A stretch of 42,276 nt of DNA from Verrucomicrobiota bacterium (GTDB lineage Bacteria; Verrucomicrobiota; Verrucomicrobiia; Chthoniobacterales; SZAS-18): assembly GCA_019241085.1 (NCBI GenBank), contig JAFAXH010000137.1, positions 1-42,276 of the forward strand, given 5' to 3'. The notes under the pieces are model-generated. The model was not told the DNA's origin. It ran no database searches and worked only from the letters and a program-made list of their open reading frames with translations. This document shows, piece after piece, positions 8,820 through 16,997 of this stretch. Position numbers and translations under genes: made by a program. The first letter of the stretch is position 1, and the number at the start of each line of letters is the position of its first letter.

Positions 8820-11800
8820 ATGACGCCTCTTCCCAACGGCGAAAGATCGCACGATTCCAAGTTTGTCTTTCACGACCTCGGCGGCAAACGCTGGCCGCGC
8901 GCCCGCCGGCTGCTGGTGCTGGGCACGTTGCTGGCGTTCATCGCGACGGTGCTCTTCACGCAGTCGATTTTTCTCGCGCCGCAACTGCCGATTTCCGGCC
9001 TGCGCTCGCTGAAGCCAAACATCTCCAAGCTCCAGAAAGCCGCCGCGAAAACCCAGGCTCCGCGCACTTGGGCGAAATACGAGCGCAACACCGCGGCCGG
9101 CCAGCGCCAGCAGCAGATTCTTCAACAACAACTCCACCCGCGCCCGGCGCGCGCGGCCGGCGAGATCCGCCTCGGCTATTACGTCGGCTGGGACCCGGAT
9201 AGCGTGGACTCGCTCCTGGCCCACGCCGATAAGCTGACGCACGTTTGCCCCGAATGGTTCACGCTCACAAAGGCCGACGGCACGCTGACGGCGGAGAACG
9301 ACACGCAGTTGCTTGCCATTCTCAACGGCAACAAAAACCTGACCCTGATGCCGCTGCTCACGAACTTGAGCGGCGACGCCCGGCAGCCGGAGCCGGTGGA
9401 AAATCTCGTCCACGGCGCGACCGACGTGCAGGACAAATTCATCGCCGACCTGCGCAAGCGGCTGCTCGACCTGAAGGCCGGCGGCGTGGTGATCGACTGG
9501 GAGGGCATCGACCCTGCCTATCAGCCGGAGCTGACGGCGTTTCTCCAGCGGCTCGCGCAGGGTTTGCACGACCACGGCTTGCAACTCTGGGTCCAGGTGC
9601 AGATGGGCGACGAACTGCTGGCTTACGACTTGGAAACGCTCGCCGACGATGTCGATTTCTTCGTCGCGCTCCTGCACGACCAGACGAGCGACAGCGATCC
9701 GGCGGGACCGATCGCGGGGCAGGATTGGTTCAACGGCTGGCTCAACACGCTGGCCAGCTACCGCAACCCCGAGCAATGGATCGTCGCGCTCGGCAACTAT
9801 GGTTACGACTGGGCGGAAGGCTCCAAGCACGCCGACCAGATTTCGTTTCCCGACGCGATGAGCCGCGCCGCCTACGCGGGCGAGGACGCGGGCGAGAGCG
9901 CGGCGCCGAGTTACAACCCGACCTTTGCCTACACGCTGGCCGGCGTGAACCACACGGTCTGGTTCCTCGACGCGATCACGTTTTTGAACGAAGCCCGCAC
10001 GGCGCGCGAGCACGGCTTCACCGGCGTGGCGCTGACCCGGCTGGGCACGGAAGACCCACACCTGTGGGACGCGCTTGAACTCGTCAACTATCCCACGCTG
10101 AGCGCCGACGACCTAGCCGGCTTGCAGCCGTTGCAGCCGGGCAAACAGATCACGAACATCGGCCAGGGCGAGATCGTCACGGTGGACAATTCGCCCGAGG
10201 AGGGCCACCGCAAATTGAGCGTCGAAGACGATGGCCGCGTCTCGGCGGTGTATGAAAAATTCCCGCAATATCCGAGCTTGTATCACCAAGGCTCGGGCGG
10301 CGAGCACCTGGTCGCGATCACGTTTGACGACGGGCCGGACCCGGACTGGACGCCGAAGATTCTGGAGATTTTGCGACAAAAGAATGTGCCGGCGGCGTTC
10401 TTCTTCGTCGGCAAGCAGGTCGAGTCCAATCCCGGCCTCGCGCGCCGCGTGGCCGACGCGGGCCACGAGCTGGGCAACCACACGTATTTTCACACCAACC
10501 TCGCGCTGACCGCCGACTGGCAGACGCGCACGGAGCTGAACGCCACGCAGCGCGTGATCGAGGACGTGACGGGCCGTTCGACCACGTTTTTCCGGCCGCC
10601 CTACAACGCCGACGAACGTCCGAACGACATCGCCGAGTTGCACCCGTTGACCATCGCGCAGGACTTGCACTACCTCACCGTGCTCGAATCCATCGACCCG
10701 GAAGATTGGGCGCGGCCGGGCGCCGACGTGATCTTTCAGCGCGTCAAGCAACAGCGGCGCAACGGCTCCATCGTCCTGCTCCACGACGCCGGCGGCGACC
10801 GCAGCCAGACGGTCGAGGCGCTGCCAAAAATCATCGACTACCTGCGCGCGCGCGGCGACACCATCGTGCCGCTCTCGAAGCTGCTCGAACTGGACCGCGA
10901 CGACGTGAATCCGGTCGTGAAAGCGGGCAGCCAGCCGCTGGCGCGCTGGATTTCCAACTTCGTCTTTCGCAGCGCGCACCTCGTCTTCAGTTTTCTGTGG
11001 GCGTTCATGGTCGTGGCCACGCTGCTCATCGTGCTGCGCGGCGCGCTGGTGATCGCGCTGGCGCTGCGGCAAAAGCGCCGTGCCGCCTCGCTCAAGCTGC
11101 CGCGGCCGACCGCGCCGCTGAGCGTCGTCATCGCGGCGTTCAACGAGGAAAAAGTCATCACCGCCACGCTGCGCAGCGTGCTCGACTATGACTACGACGG
11201 CTTGGTGGAACTCGTCGTCGTGGACGACGGCTCGAAGGATGGCACCGCGGCAGCGATTGAACGTTTTGTTGCCGCGGAAGGCGCGGGCCGCGTGCGCTTG
11301 TTGCGCCAGCCGAACGGCGGCAAATCGGCGGCGCTCTCGGCTGGCGTGCAGGCGGCGCGGCACGAGCTGCTCGTGTTTCTCGACGCCGACACGCTCTTCC
11401 AACGCGACACGTTGCGCGAACTGGCGGCGCCATTCGCCGATCCGAAGGTGGGCGCCGTCAGCGGCCACGCGCGGGTCGGCAATCTGCGCGCCTTCATTTC
11501 CCGCTGCCAGGCGCTCGAATACATCTGCGGCTTCAACCTCGATCGGCGCGCGTATGACCGCTGGAATTGCATCACCGTCGCCCCCGGCGCGATCTCGGCG
11601 CTGCGGCGTTCGGCGTTGCGGCAGGTGGGCGGTTTCCGCACCGACACGCTGGCCGAGGACACCGACTTGACGCTGAGCCTGCACCGGCGCGGCTGGCGGG
11701 TCGCCTACGCGGCGAACGCCATCGCCTACACCGAGTCGCCCGAGACGATCCGCGCGCTGGCCCGGCAGCGGTTCCGCTGGTGCTACGGCACGATGCAATG

Positions 11801-12308
11801 CCTGTGGAAACACCGCGACATGCTCTTCAATCCGAAGTTCCGCACGCTCGGATTTTTCTCGCTGCCGAGCATCTGGTTTTTCCAGATCGGACTCGTCGCC
11901 GTCACGCCGCTGGTCGATCTCATTTTGATCGCCGGACTGCTGACGGGTAATGCTCTGGTCATCCTGCCGTATATCATCGTCTTCCTGTTGCTCGACCAGG
12001 TGCTCGCGGTGCTCGCGTGCGCGTTGGAAAACGAGCCGCTACGCCGGAGCTGGATCATGATCCCGATGCGGCTCATTTATCGGCCGTTGCTGAGCTGGGT
12101 CGTGTGGCGCTCGATCCACGCGGCCTTCCGCGGCATCCTCGTCGGCTGGGGAAAACTGGAACGCACCGCCAGCGCCAGCGTGCCGCCTTCCGCGCGACTC
12201 GGCCGCGGCGACGCGGACGACAACGGTGGCGACGCGGCGGGCGGCGATTATTCGCCGGCGGCGGAATCGGCCGCCGCGGCCGCGGTGCGGGAATTGATTC
12301 CGAAATAA
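8820..12308 (+). CDS. Three-domain GH18-like / NodB deacetylase / GT2 synthase fusion
   Basis: 1162 residues, ATG 8820. After a short N-terminal cytoplasmic part, one membrane helix (about residues 31-50) leads to a GH18-like domain (about 110-430: IRLGYYVGWDPDS, VVIDWEGIDP with E228 as candidate acid). Next is a NodB polysaccharide deacetylase domain (about 490-690: TFDDGPDPDWTPK with D503/D504, HxxxH metal site in NHTYFH with H554 and H558, FFRPPYN, LLHDAGG). After a further helix comes a processive GT2 domain (about 760-1000: D802-D803, D855-x-D857, EDTD at 946-949, Q983-RFR-W987) and C-terminal helices. Together these resemble PgaB (deacetylase plus hydrolase) and PgaC (GT2) of poly-N-acetylglucosamine synthesis in one chain. 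The polymer is not known. GH26 follows with no gap. Confidence 0.9.
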   Translation: MTPLPNGERSHDSKFVFHDLGGKRWPRARRLLVLGTLLAFIATVLFTQSIFLAPQLPISGLRSLKPNISKLQKAAAKTQAPRTWAKYERNTAAGQRQQQILQQQLHPRPARAAGEIRLGYYVGWDPDSVDSLLAHADKLTHVCPEWFTLTKADGTLTAENDTQLLAILNGNKNLTLMPLLTNLSGDARQPEPVENLVHGATDVQDKFIADLRKRLLDLKAGGVVIDWEGIDPAYQPELTAFLQRLAQGLHDHGLQLWVQVQMGDELLAYDLETLADDVDFFVALLHDQTSDSDPAGPIAGQDWFNGWLNTLASYRNPEQWIVALGNYGYDWAEGSKHADQISFPDAMSRAAYAGEDAGESAAPSYNPTFAYTLAGVNHTVWFLDAITFLNEARTAREHGFTGVALTRLGTEDPHLWDALELVNYPTLSADDLAGLQPLQPGKQITNIGQGEIVTVDNSPEEGHRKLSVEDDGRVSAVYEKFPQYPSLYHQGSGGEHLVAITFDDGPDPDWTPKILEILRQKNVPAAFFFVGKQVESNPGLARRVADAGHELGNHTYFHTNLALTADWQTRTELNATQRVIEDVTGRSTTFFRPPYNADERPNDIAELHPLTIAQDLHYLTVLESIDPEDWARPGADVIFQRVKQQRRNGSIVLLHDAGGDRSQTVEALPKIIDYLRARGDTIVPLSKLLELDRDDVNPVVKAGSQPLARWISNFVFRSAHLVFSFLWAFMVVATLLIVLRGALVIALALRQKRRAASLKLPRPTAPLSVVIAAFNEEKVITATLRSVLDYDYDGLVELVVVDDGSKDGTAAAIERFVAAEGAGRVRLLRQPNGGKSAALSAGVQAARHELLVFLDADTLFQRDTLRELAAPFADPKVGAVSGHARVGNLRAFISRCQALEYICGFNLDRRAYDRWNCITVAPGAISALRRSALRQVGGFRTDTLAEDTDLTLSLHRRGWRVAYAANAIAYTESPETIRALARQRFRWCYGTMQCLWKHRDMLFNPKFRTLGFFSLPSIWFFQIGLVAVTPLVDLILIAGLLTGNALVILPYIIVFLLLDQVLAVLACALENEPLRRSWIMIPMRLIYRPLLSWVVWRSIHAAFRGILVGWGKLERTASASVPPSARLGRGDADDNGGDAAGGDYSPAAESAAAAAVRELIPK

Positions 12309-13580
12309 ATGAGCGAGGTTTTCTCCGACGCGCTCGCTGGCTGGCGACGACGCCTGACGGCCGTGCGCTGGCTGGTCAGCGGGCTACTGTGCATTTTTTT
12401 CTTGAACGGCTGCGGCCGGCAGAGCGCGGCAAAAACGGACGGCAGCCCGCGCCGACCTTCCACGCTCGTTGTCCCAGCCACGGGCGCCTACACCGGTGCG
12501 TTCATCGCGGGCGACGAGGCGACGATCACCGAGGATGACGTGCAACTGGAGAACATCGAAGCCTTCGAGTCCGACGTCGGCAAACACCAGGCGATCCTCG
12601 CATTTTCTTCGTATTGGGGTCAGCAAACATTCCCGACCGCCGCGGCCAACGTCGTCATCCGCCACGGGTCGGTGCCGTTGATCTTCTGGTCGCCGTGGGA
12701 CTACCCGTATTTGGAAAACAAAGGCCCCGACCGCTTTCGCCTCGACGCGATCCTGGCGGGCAAATGGGACGCCTACATCGACCAATGGGCGGACGCCGCG
12801 CGCGCGCTCGGCACGCCGATTTTGGTTTCGTTTTGCAACGAGATGAACGGCGACTGGTTTCCGTGGAGCGGCACGTTCTACGGCGCTGGCGATCCGGTGC
12901 GCGGCGACGGCAAATCCGACGCCGCCACGTCACCGCCGCCCGCCGCAGCCGCCGATGCGTCGGCTCATCCCGCGGCGGCGACTCCTCCGCCGCAGCCGCC
13001 GCTCGCCGCGGGACCGGAATTTTTCAAGCGCACCTATCGCTACGTCGTCAACCGCGTGCGCGCCCGCGGCGCGCGCAACGTGCTCTGGGTTTTTCACGTC
13101 AACAACTTCTCCGAGCCGGTCGCGCCGTGGAATCGGCTCGCGAATTATTATCCTGGCTCGGACTGCATCGACTGGCTCGGCGTCAGCGTCTATGGCCAGC
13201 AATTTCCGAGCACCGATCCGCGCGATTGGAAGGACTTCGAGGGCTTGCTGCGCCCGGCCTACGACGAGCTGGCCAAGCTCGATCCAGCCAAGCCGATCAT
13301 CGTCGCGGAATGGGGCGTCGGCGAGTTTCCCAAACACGGCGACCGGCCGGGCGGCGGCGGCGACAAGGCGCAGTGGCTGAACGATGCGTTCAACACGATG
13401 CGTCTCGATTGCCCGCGGCTGCGCGCGGCGGTTTACTGGCACGAACGCTGGCAAAACAGCGGCGGCGGCGCGCGCGGACTTTATTCCAACCTGCGGGTGA
13501 CTTCCTCGCCCGCCGCGCTCGCCGCATATCGCCGCGGCGTCGCGCTGCCCTTCTGGCTGAGCGAGCCGATTTTTCAGTAG
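12309..13580 (+). CDS. GH26-like glycoside hydrolase, predicted lipoprotein
   Basis: 423 residues. Its ATG follows the TAA of the preceding gene directly, so the two are almost surely co-transcribed. A short cytoplasmic lead is followed by a hydrophobic helix ending in the lipobox LNGC (C35), so it should be a lipid-anchored envelope protein. GH26 hallmarks are GAYTGAF, the FCNEMNGDWFPW block with candidate acid/base E178, WVFHVNN, DWLGVSVYG and VAEWGVGE with candidate nucleophile E334. The family mostly cuts beta-1,4-mannans, or mixed-linkage glucans. A Pro/Ala-rich insert (about residues 205-235) separates the two catalytic blocks more than usual. Here it may trim the polymer made by the preceding enzyme. 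Confidence 0.85.
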   Translation: MSEVFSDALAGWRRRLTAVRWLVSGLLCIFFLNGCGRQSAAKTDGSPRRPSTLVVPATGAYTGAFIAGDEATITEDDVQLENIEAFESDVGKHQAILAFSSYWGQQTFPTAAANVVIRHGSVPLIFWSPWDYPYLENKGPDRFRLDAILAGKWDAYIDQWADAARALGTPILVSFCNEMNGDWFPWSGTFYGAGDPVRGDGKSDAATSPPPAAAADASAHPAAATPPPQPPLAAGPEFFKRTYRYVVNRVRARGARNVLWVFHVNNFSEPVAPWNRLANYYPGSDCIDWLGVSVYGQQFPSTDPRDWKDFEGLLRPAYDELAKLDPAKPIIVAEWGVGEFPKHGDRPGGGGDKAQWLNDAFNTMRLDCPRLRAAVYWHERWQNSGGGARGLYSNLRVTSSPAALAAYRRGVALPFWLSEPIFQ

Positions 13581-13581
13581 C

Positions 13582-13730
13582 GATGAAGTTGAGAGTTGTT
13601 AGTTGAGAGTTGAGAGCTTCGGAAAGGTAAGAAAATTGCCTCGCGCTCAATCTGAAATTCTCAGGCTCTCAATTGCCTGCGGCCATCTCCGCTACGCTCC
13701 GATTCTCAACCAACAACTCTCAACTTCATC
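13582..13730. repeat. Long inverted repeat, TTGAGAG type, between GH26 and GH1 genes
   Basis: The left arm (13582-13610, starting GATGAAGTTGAGAGTTG) is complementary with few mismatches to the right arm (13701-13730), with about 90 bases between. The GH26 stop codon is one base outside the left arm. The stop codon of the opposing GH1 gene (complement 13726-13728) lies inside the right arm. It could act as a two-way terminator. Confidence 0.8.
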
Positions 13731-15318
13731 TTGCCGCCTTGGCGATGAAGTCAATCTGTCCGCGCGCTTCGCGCACCAGCGCCGCGTAAGTCTCGCTCGG
13801 CCGGTCACCCGCCGGGTCGGCGACCAGCCGTTCGGTGCCGGCGCGGTAGTTGAGGAAAAACAAGCCGAACCGCGGCGTGTAGCTGCCCCATTCGTAGTTG
13901 TCGAACAAGCTCCAGTGCAGATAGCCGAAAATCGGCACGCCGTCCGCCGTCAGCCGCATCACTTCGCGGACGTGCACCCGCAGAAAATCGCTGCGCGTCA
14001 TCTGGTCCCGCCGGCGCGCGCAATCGCTGCCGTCGCGCGGGCAGCGCAAGGCGAGACCGTTCTCCGCGATGAGCACCGGCAACCGGCCCAAGTCCTCCGA
14101 ATAATAGCGGCAGAAAAAACTCAACCCCGCCGGCAGCACGCGCCAATCCCACCATTTGCTGGTCACGGTGTTCATCAGCCACGCGTGGATGGATTTGCTC
14201 TTGAACTCCAGGTCGCCCCAGTGCGGCAGCCGGAACAGGTGCGCGACGAACGGGTCGTAATAATCGACCGCCAGAAAGTCGAGCAAGCGCGTGCGCGGCG
14301 AGGCGTAAATGCGGTCGAGCAGCGCGCGAAATCGCGCCGTGCGAAATTCGCGCCGGGCAATCCAGGTGAGAATTTTTTTCACCACGCTGCCGATGACGAA
14401 CGGCAGGTCTTTGCGCAACGGCAGCCGCGCCGCGCGCAGCTTCGTGCGGAACTCCTCGGCCTTCGCGCGCAGGTGCCGGCCGATGTCTTCGCGCGGCACG
14501 CCGAAGTCGCGCGCGGCGAGCAGGTCGAGCAGGATTTTATCGCCCCAATACAAGTCAGAGCAAAACGTGTTCATCGACACCGCCGGCTCCGGCCAGCCGT
14601 GCCGCGCGTGGACATCGTGCACGGCGTTGTAGGCGGCGACGTGCGCGCTGAGCAGGCCATTGTAAGCCCGCACGACCTGGCGATAGCCATCGGTCACGGG
14701 CGCCTGGGTCGGGAACAAACGGCCGATGTAGGTGTTGAACACCAACATGTTCGGCTCGTTGATCGTCAGATACCATTTCAACGGCGCGACGCCGTGCGCC
14801 TCGACCAGCCGCGAGTTGACGTGCGCCACGGCGACGCGCACGAAATTTTCAAAGTGCCCGACCGCCCACGCCCCGCCATCCGCGCCCAGCCACGGGTCCG
14901 GCCCGAGCCACGCGGGATGCACGAAATGGTGCAGCGAGACAATCGGCTCCAACTGTTGCCGGCGCGCTTCGGCGACCATTTCCGCGTAGCGGTCGAGCGC
15001 AGAAAAATCGAACGCCGGCGGTGTTTTCGCGTCTCCCGCTTGAGCCGCTGAATCCGTGGCCGGCTGCACGCGGCTCCACTCGATGCCGAGCCGGAAGGCG
15101 TTCAGCCCGAGCGCGCGGCAACGCGCCAAATCCTCCCGCCAGCGGTGCCAGAAATCGGCCGCCGCGCCGACCGTCGCCACGTCGCCGTGCCGCTGCGTCT
15201 CGGCCCAATTCGTCTGCGGCTCGCCGGGGCCGTCGTAGCCGCCCTCGGATTGAAACGCCGAGGTCGCCACGCCCCAGAGAAAATCGGCGGATGACGGCGT
15301 CGGCGGCACGGCGGGCAT
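13726..15318 (-). CDS. Glycoside hydrolase family 1 (beta-glucosidase-like)
   Basis: 530 residues, ATG at complement 15316-15318. GH1 motifs run in order: FLWGVATSAFQSEGG (13-27), LGLNAFRLGIEWSRVQP (70-86), LTINEPNMLVFN with acid/base E188, and VLIAENGLAL with nucleophile E419, then FGYLHWSLFDNYEWG and FGLFFLNY. The family hydrolyses beta-glucosides, galactosides and related sugars with retention. There is no clear signal peptide, so it is probably cytoplasmic. It is slightly longer than the usual 450 residues, with an insertion of about 90 residues around 260-350 containing Lys/Arg-rich segments. It faces the GH26 gene across an inverted repeat that supplies its stop codon. Confidence 0.92.
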   Translation of the reverse strand: MPAVPPTPSSADFLWGVATSAFQSEGGYDGPGEPQTNWAETQRHGDVATVGAAADFWHRWREDLARCRALGLNAFRLGIEWSRVQPATDSAAQAGDAKTPPAFDFSALDRYAEMVAEARRQQLEPIVSLHHFVHPAWLGPDPWLGADGGAWAVGHFENFVRVAVAHVNSRLVEAHGVAPLKWYLTINEPNMLVFNTYIGRLFPTQAPVTDGYRQVVRAYNGLLSAHVAAYNAVHDVHARHGWPEPAVSMNTFCSDLYWGDKILLDLLAARDFGVPREDIGRHLRAKAEEFRTKLRAARLPLRKDLPFVIGSVVKKILTWIARREFRTARFRALLDRIYASPRTRLLDFLAVDYYDPFVAHLFRLPHWGDLEFKSKSIHAWLMNTVTSKWWDWRVLPAGLSFFCRYYSEDLGRLPVLIAENGLALRCPRDGSDCARRRDQMTRSDFLRVHVREVMRLTADGVPIFGYLHWSLFDNYEWGSYTPRFGLFFLNYRAGTERLVADPAGDRPSETYAALVREARGQIDFIAKAAR

Positions 15319-15561
15319 CGAGTTGTCAGAGCAATAGCCGGGGTTGCGCGCGACGCCAGCGCAGGTTTTGGAAAAAATCTTTTCTTTTGGAATCTGCGTG
15401 TTTTGTGCGCGGCGGGCATCCGCGATTATTGCTGAACGCCATGCCCGCGACGCTGCCCTGCCGCAGGAAAGTTACGACGACCGCGTTGATTTTTTGAAAA
15501 ATAAATGCGTGGGATGTAAGTGACGCGCGCGGCAATGCCGGTTATGTCTCCCGACAACGTT

Positions 15562-16170
15562 ATGTTCACCGGACTCGTCGAAGAAGCCGGCCAGGTCATC
15601 TGGCTGCGGCAGAGCAAGCAGAAAGGATTGCAGTTGCAAATCGAGGCGCCTGGCATCGCCCGCGGACTGCACAGCGGCGACAGCATCGCCGTCAACGGCT
15701 GCTGGCTGACGGTCTCGGCCCACCGCGGCGACCAGATCACCTTTGACCTGCTCCGGGAGACGCTCGATTGCACGAACTTGGGCAAACTCCGCCCCGGCGC
15801 GCCGGTCAACCTCGAACGCGCCCTGCCCGCCAACGGCCGTCTCGGCGGGCACTTCGTGCAAGGCCACGTCGATTGCGCGGCCACCGTCGCCGCTTACGAA
15901 AAAATCGGCGACGATTATCGGCTGGAAATTACGCTTCCGGGCGAATTCGCGCACTACATCGCCTTCAAAGGCTCCATCACCGTCAACGGCGTCAGCCTCA
16001 CGGTGGCCGAAAAGCACGTCGGGAGCTTTGTCTGCTGGATCATCCCGGGGACGCGCAAGCTCACGAATCTCAGGGGGTTGCAAAACGGCGACTGGGTGAA
16101 TTTGGAATTCGACGTGCTGGCCAAATACCTCGAGGCACAGCTCGGGCGGTATCAGCAGCCGGAGGAGTAA
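15562..16170 (+). CDS. ribE: Riboflavin synthase (alpha chain)
   Basis: 202 residues, ATG 15562, chosen because the family begins MFTGLVEEAG; in-frame codons further upstream have no similarity. The two-fold repeat is visible: HSGDSIAVNGCWLTV with FDLLRETLD in the first half, and GRLGGHFVQGHVD with FKGSITVNGVSLTV in the second, followed by LTNLRGLQNGDWVNLEFD. It joins two 6,7-dimethyl-8-ribityllumazine molecules to give riboflavin. The substrate-site pattern is normal. I see no FMN riboswitch upstream and no other rib gene next to it. A SprT-like gene follows about 130 bases downstream. Confidence 0.95.
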   Translation: MFTGLVEEAGQVIWLRQSKQKGLQLQIEAPGIARGLHSGDSIAVNGCWLTVSAHRGDQITFDLLRETLDCTNLGKLRPGAPVNLERALPANGRLGGHFVQGHVDCAATVAAYEKIGDDYRLEITLPGEFAHYIAFKGSITVNGVSLTVAEKHVGSFVCWIIPGTRKLTNLRGLQNGDWVNLEFDVLAKYLEAQLGRYQQPEE

Positions 16171-16300
16171 ATTCTACTCTCTCGGATTTGGGTCGAAGGT
16201 TTCCGCGTTTCCCGCCGCTTTTTGTGGAAAATGGGGCAGCCGACGCGCTATATTGGCGACGCCGCTTGGGACATCCGCGCGGTAAGTCCCACCGGCTGCC

Positions 16301-16756
16301 ATGGCTCAGGCCAAACGAAAACTTTTGCACTCCGCGCCGCCCGCGCAGCGGCAGTTTTTCTTTCGCCATCTCGGCGAGTTTCACAACCTCCAGTCGATCT
16401 TTAACCGCCTGAACACGACGTATTTCCGGGGAAGCCCGCTGCGTCGCTACAAAATCACTTGGGGCCGTCGGCGGCGACAATTGCCAAAGGAATATTTCGT
16501 CTTCGGCACCATTCAGGAACAGGAACGCGTCATCCGCATCCACCCGCTGCTGGACGCTCCCTGGGTGCCGCGTTGGTTCCTGGAATTTGTGGTCTATCAC
16601 GAAATGTTGCACTCCGTGGTGCCCGACGAGCCGCTCGGACTGGGCGGTCGGCGTCGAGTGCACACGGAGGAGTTTCAGCGGCGCGAGAAACGCTTTGCCC
16701 ACTACCGCCGCGCCCGGCGTTGGGAAAAGGCGAATCTGGAGCGGTTTCTGCGCTAG
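16301..16756 (+). CDS. SprT-like zinc metalloprotease-type protein
   Basis: 151 residues, ATG 16301. The core is FVVYHEMLHSVVPDEP (HExxH at about residues 100-104) followed by VHTEEFQRREKRF, in which the histidine is a probable third metal ligand. This is the SprT/WLM minimal fold of small bacterial zinc proteases, related to the catalytic domain of eukaryotic Spartan. The N-terminal half has the beta-strand pattern KITWGRRRRQLPK...FGTIQ...VIRIHPLLD. Substrate unknown. It is short, as small SprT-like proteins are. It lies between ribE and mutS without a shared function that I can see. Confidence 0.8.
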   Translation: MAQAKRKLLHSAPPAQRQFFFRHLGEFHNLQSIFNRLNTTYFRGSPLRRYKITWGRRRRQLPKEYFVFGTIQEQERVIRIHPLLDAPWVPRWFLEFVVYHEMLHSVVPDEPLGLGGRRRVHTEEFQRREKRFAHYRRARRWEKANLERFLR

Positions 16757-16774
16757 CGCGGACACGGCTGGAAC

Positions 16775-16934
16775 GGGCCTCACGCCAAGAACGCAAAGCC
16801 GCAAAGGGTCAGAATAGAAGAACATCGAACACCGCATCCCTGCGGAGCTTCCAAGTCCTCGGACGCTCGGTGTTCACCGTTCTCCTGGTCTTTTTCTCTT
16901 CCTTTGCGGCGTTGCGTCCTTGGCGTGAGGCCCC
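16775..16934. repeat. Long inverted repeat, CGCAAAG/CACGCCAAG type, between SprT-like gene and mutS
   Basis: The left arm (16775-16807, GGGCCTCACGCCAAG...GCCGCAAAGG) pairs with the right arm (16901-16934) with few mismatches. The interior holds a second nested pair, GAACACCG near 16827 with CGGTGTTC near 16868. The repeat lies just before the mutS start and could form a hairpin in transcripts from either side. Confidence 0.8.
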
Positions 16935-16997
16935 TTCACCATCCGCACATGGCGCCGGCTTGAACGCCCCAGCCCGCCTGCTACGCTGGGTTTCGCC

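Noticed and set aside
10113-11813. 566-codon minus-strand frame
   Set aside because: It is antisense to the catalytic motifs of the GH18/deacetylase/GT2 gene; open only because of high GC.
15319-15561. FMN riboswitch before riboflavin synthase
   Set aside because: None of the conserved RFN element blocks could be found.
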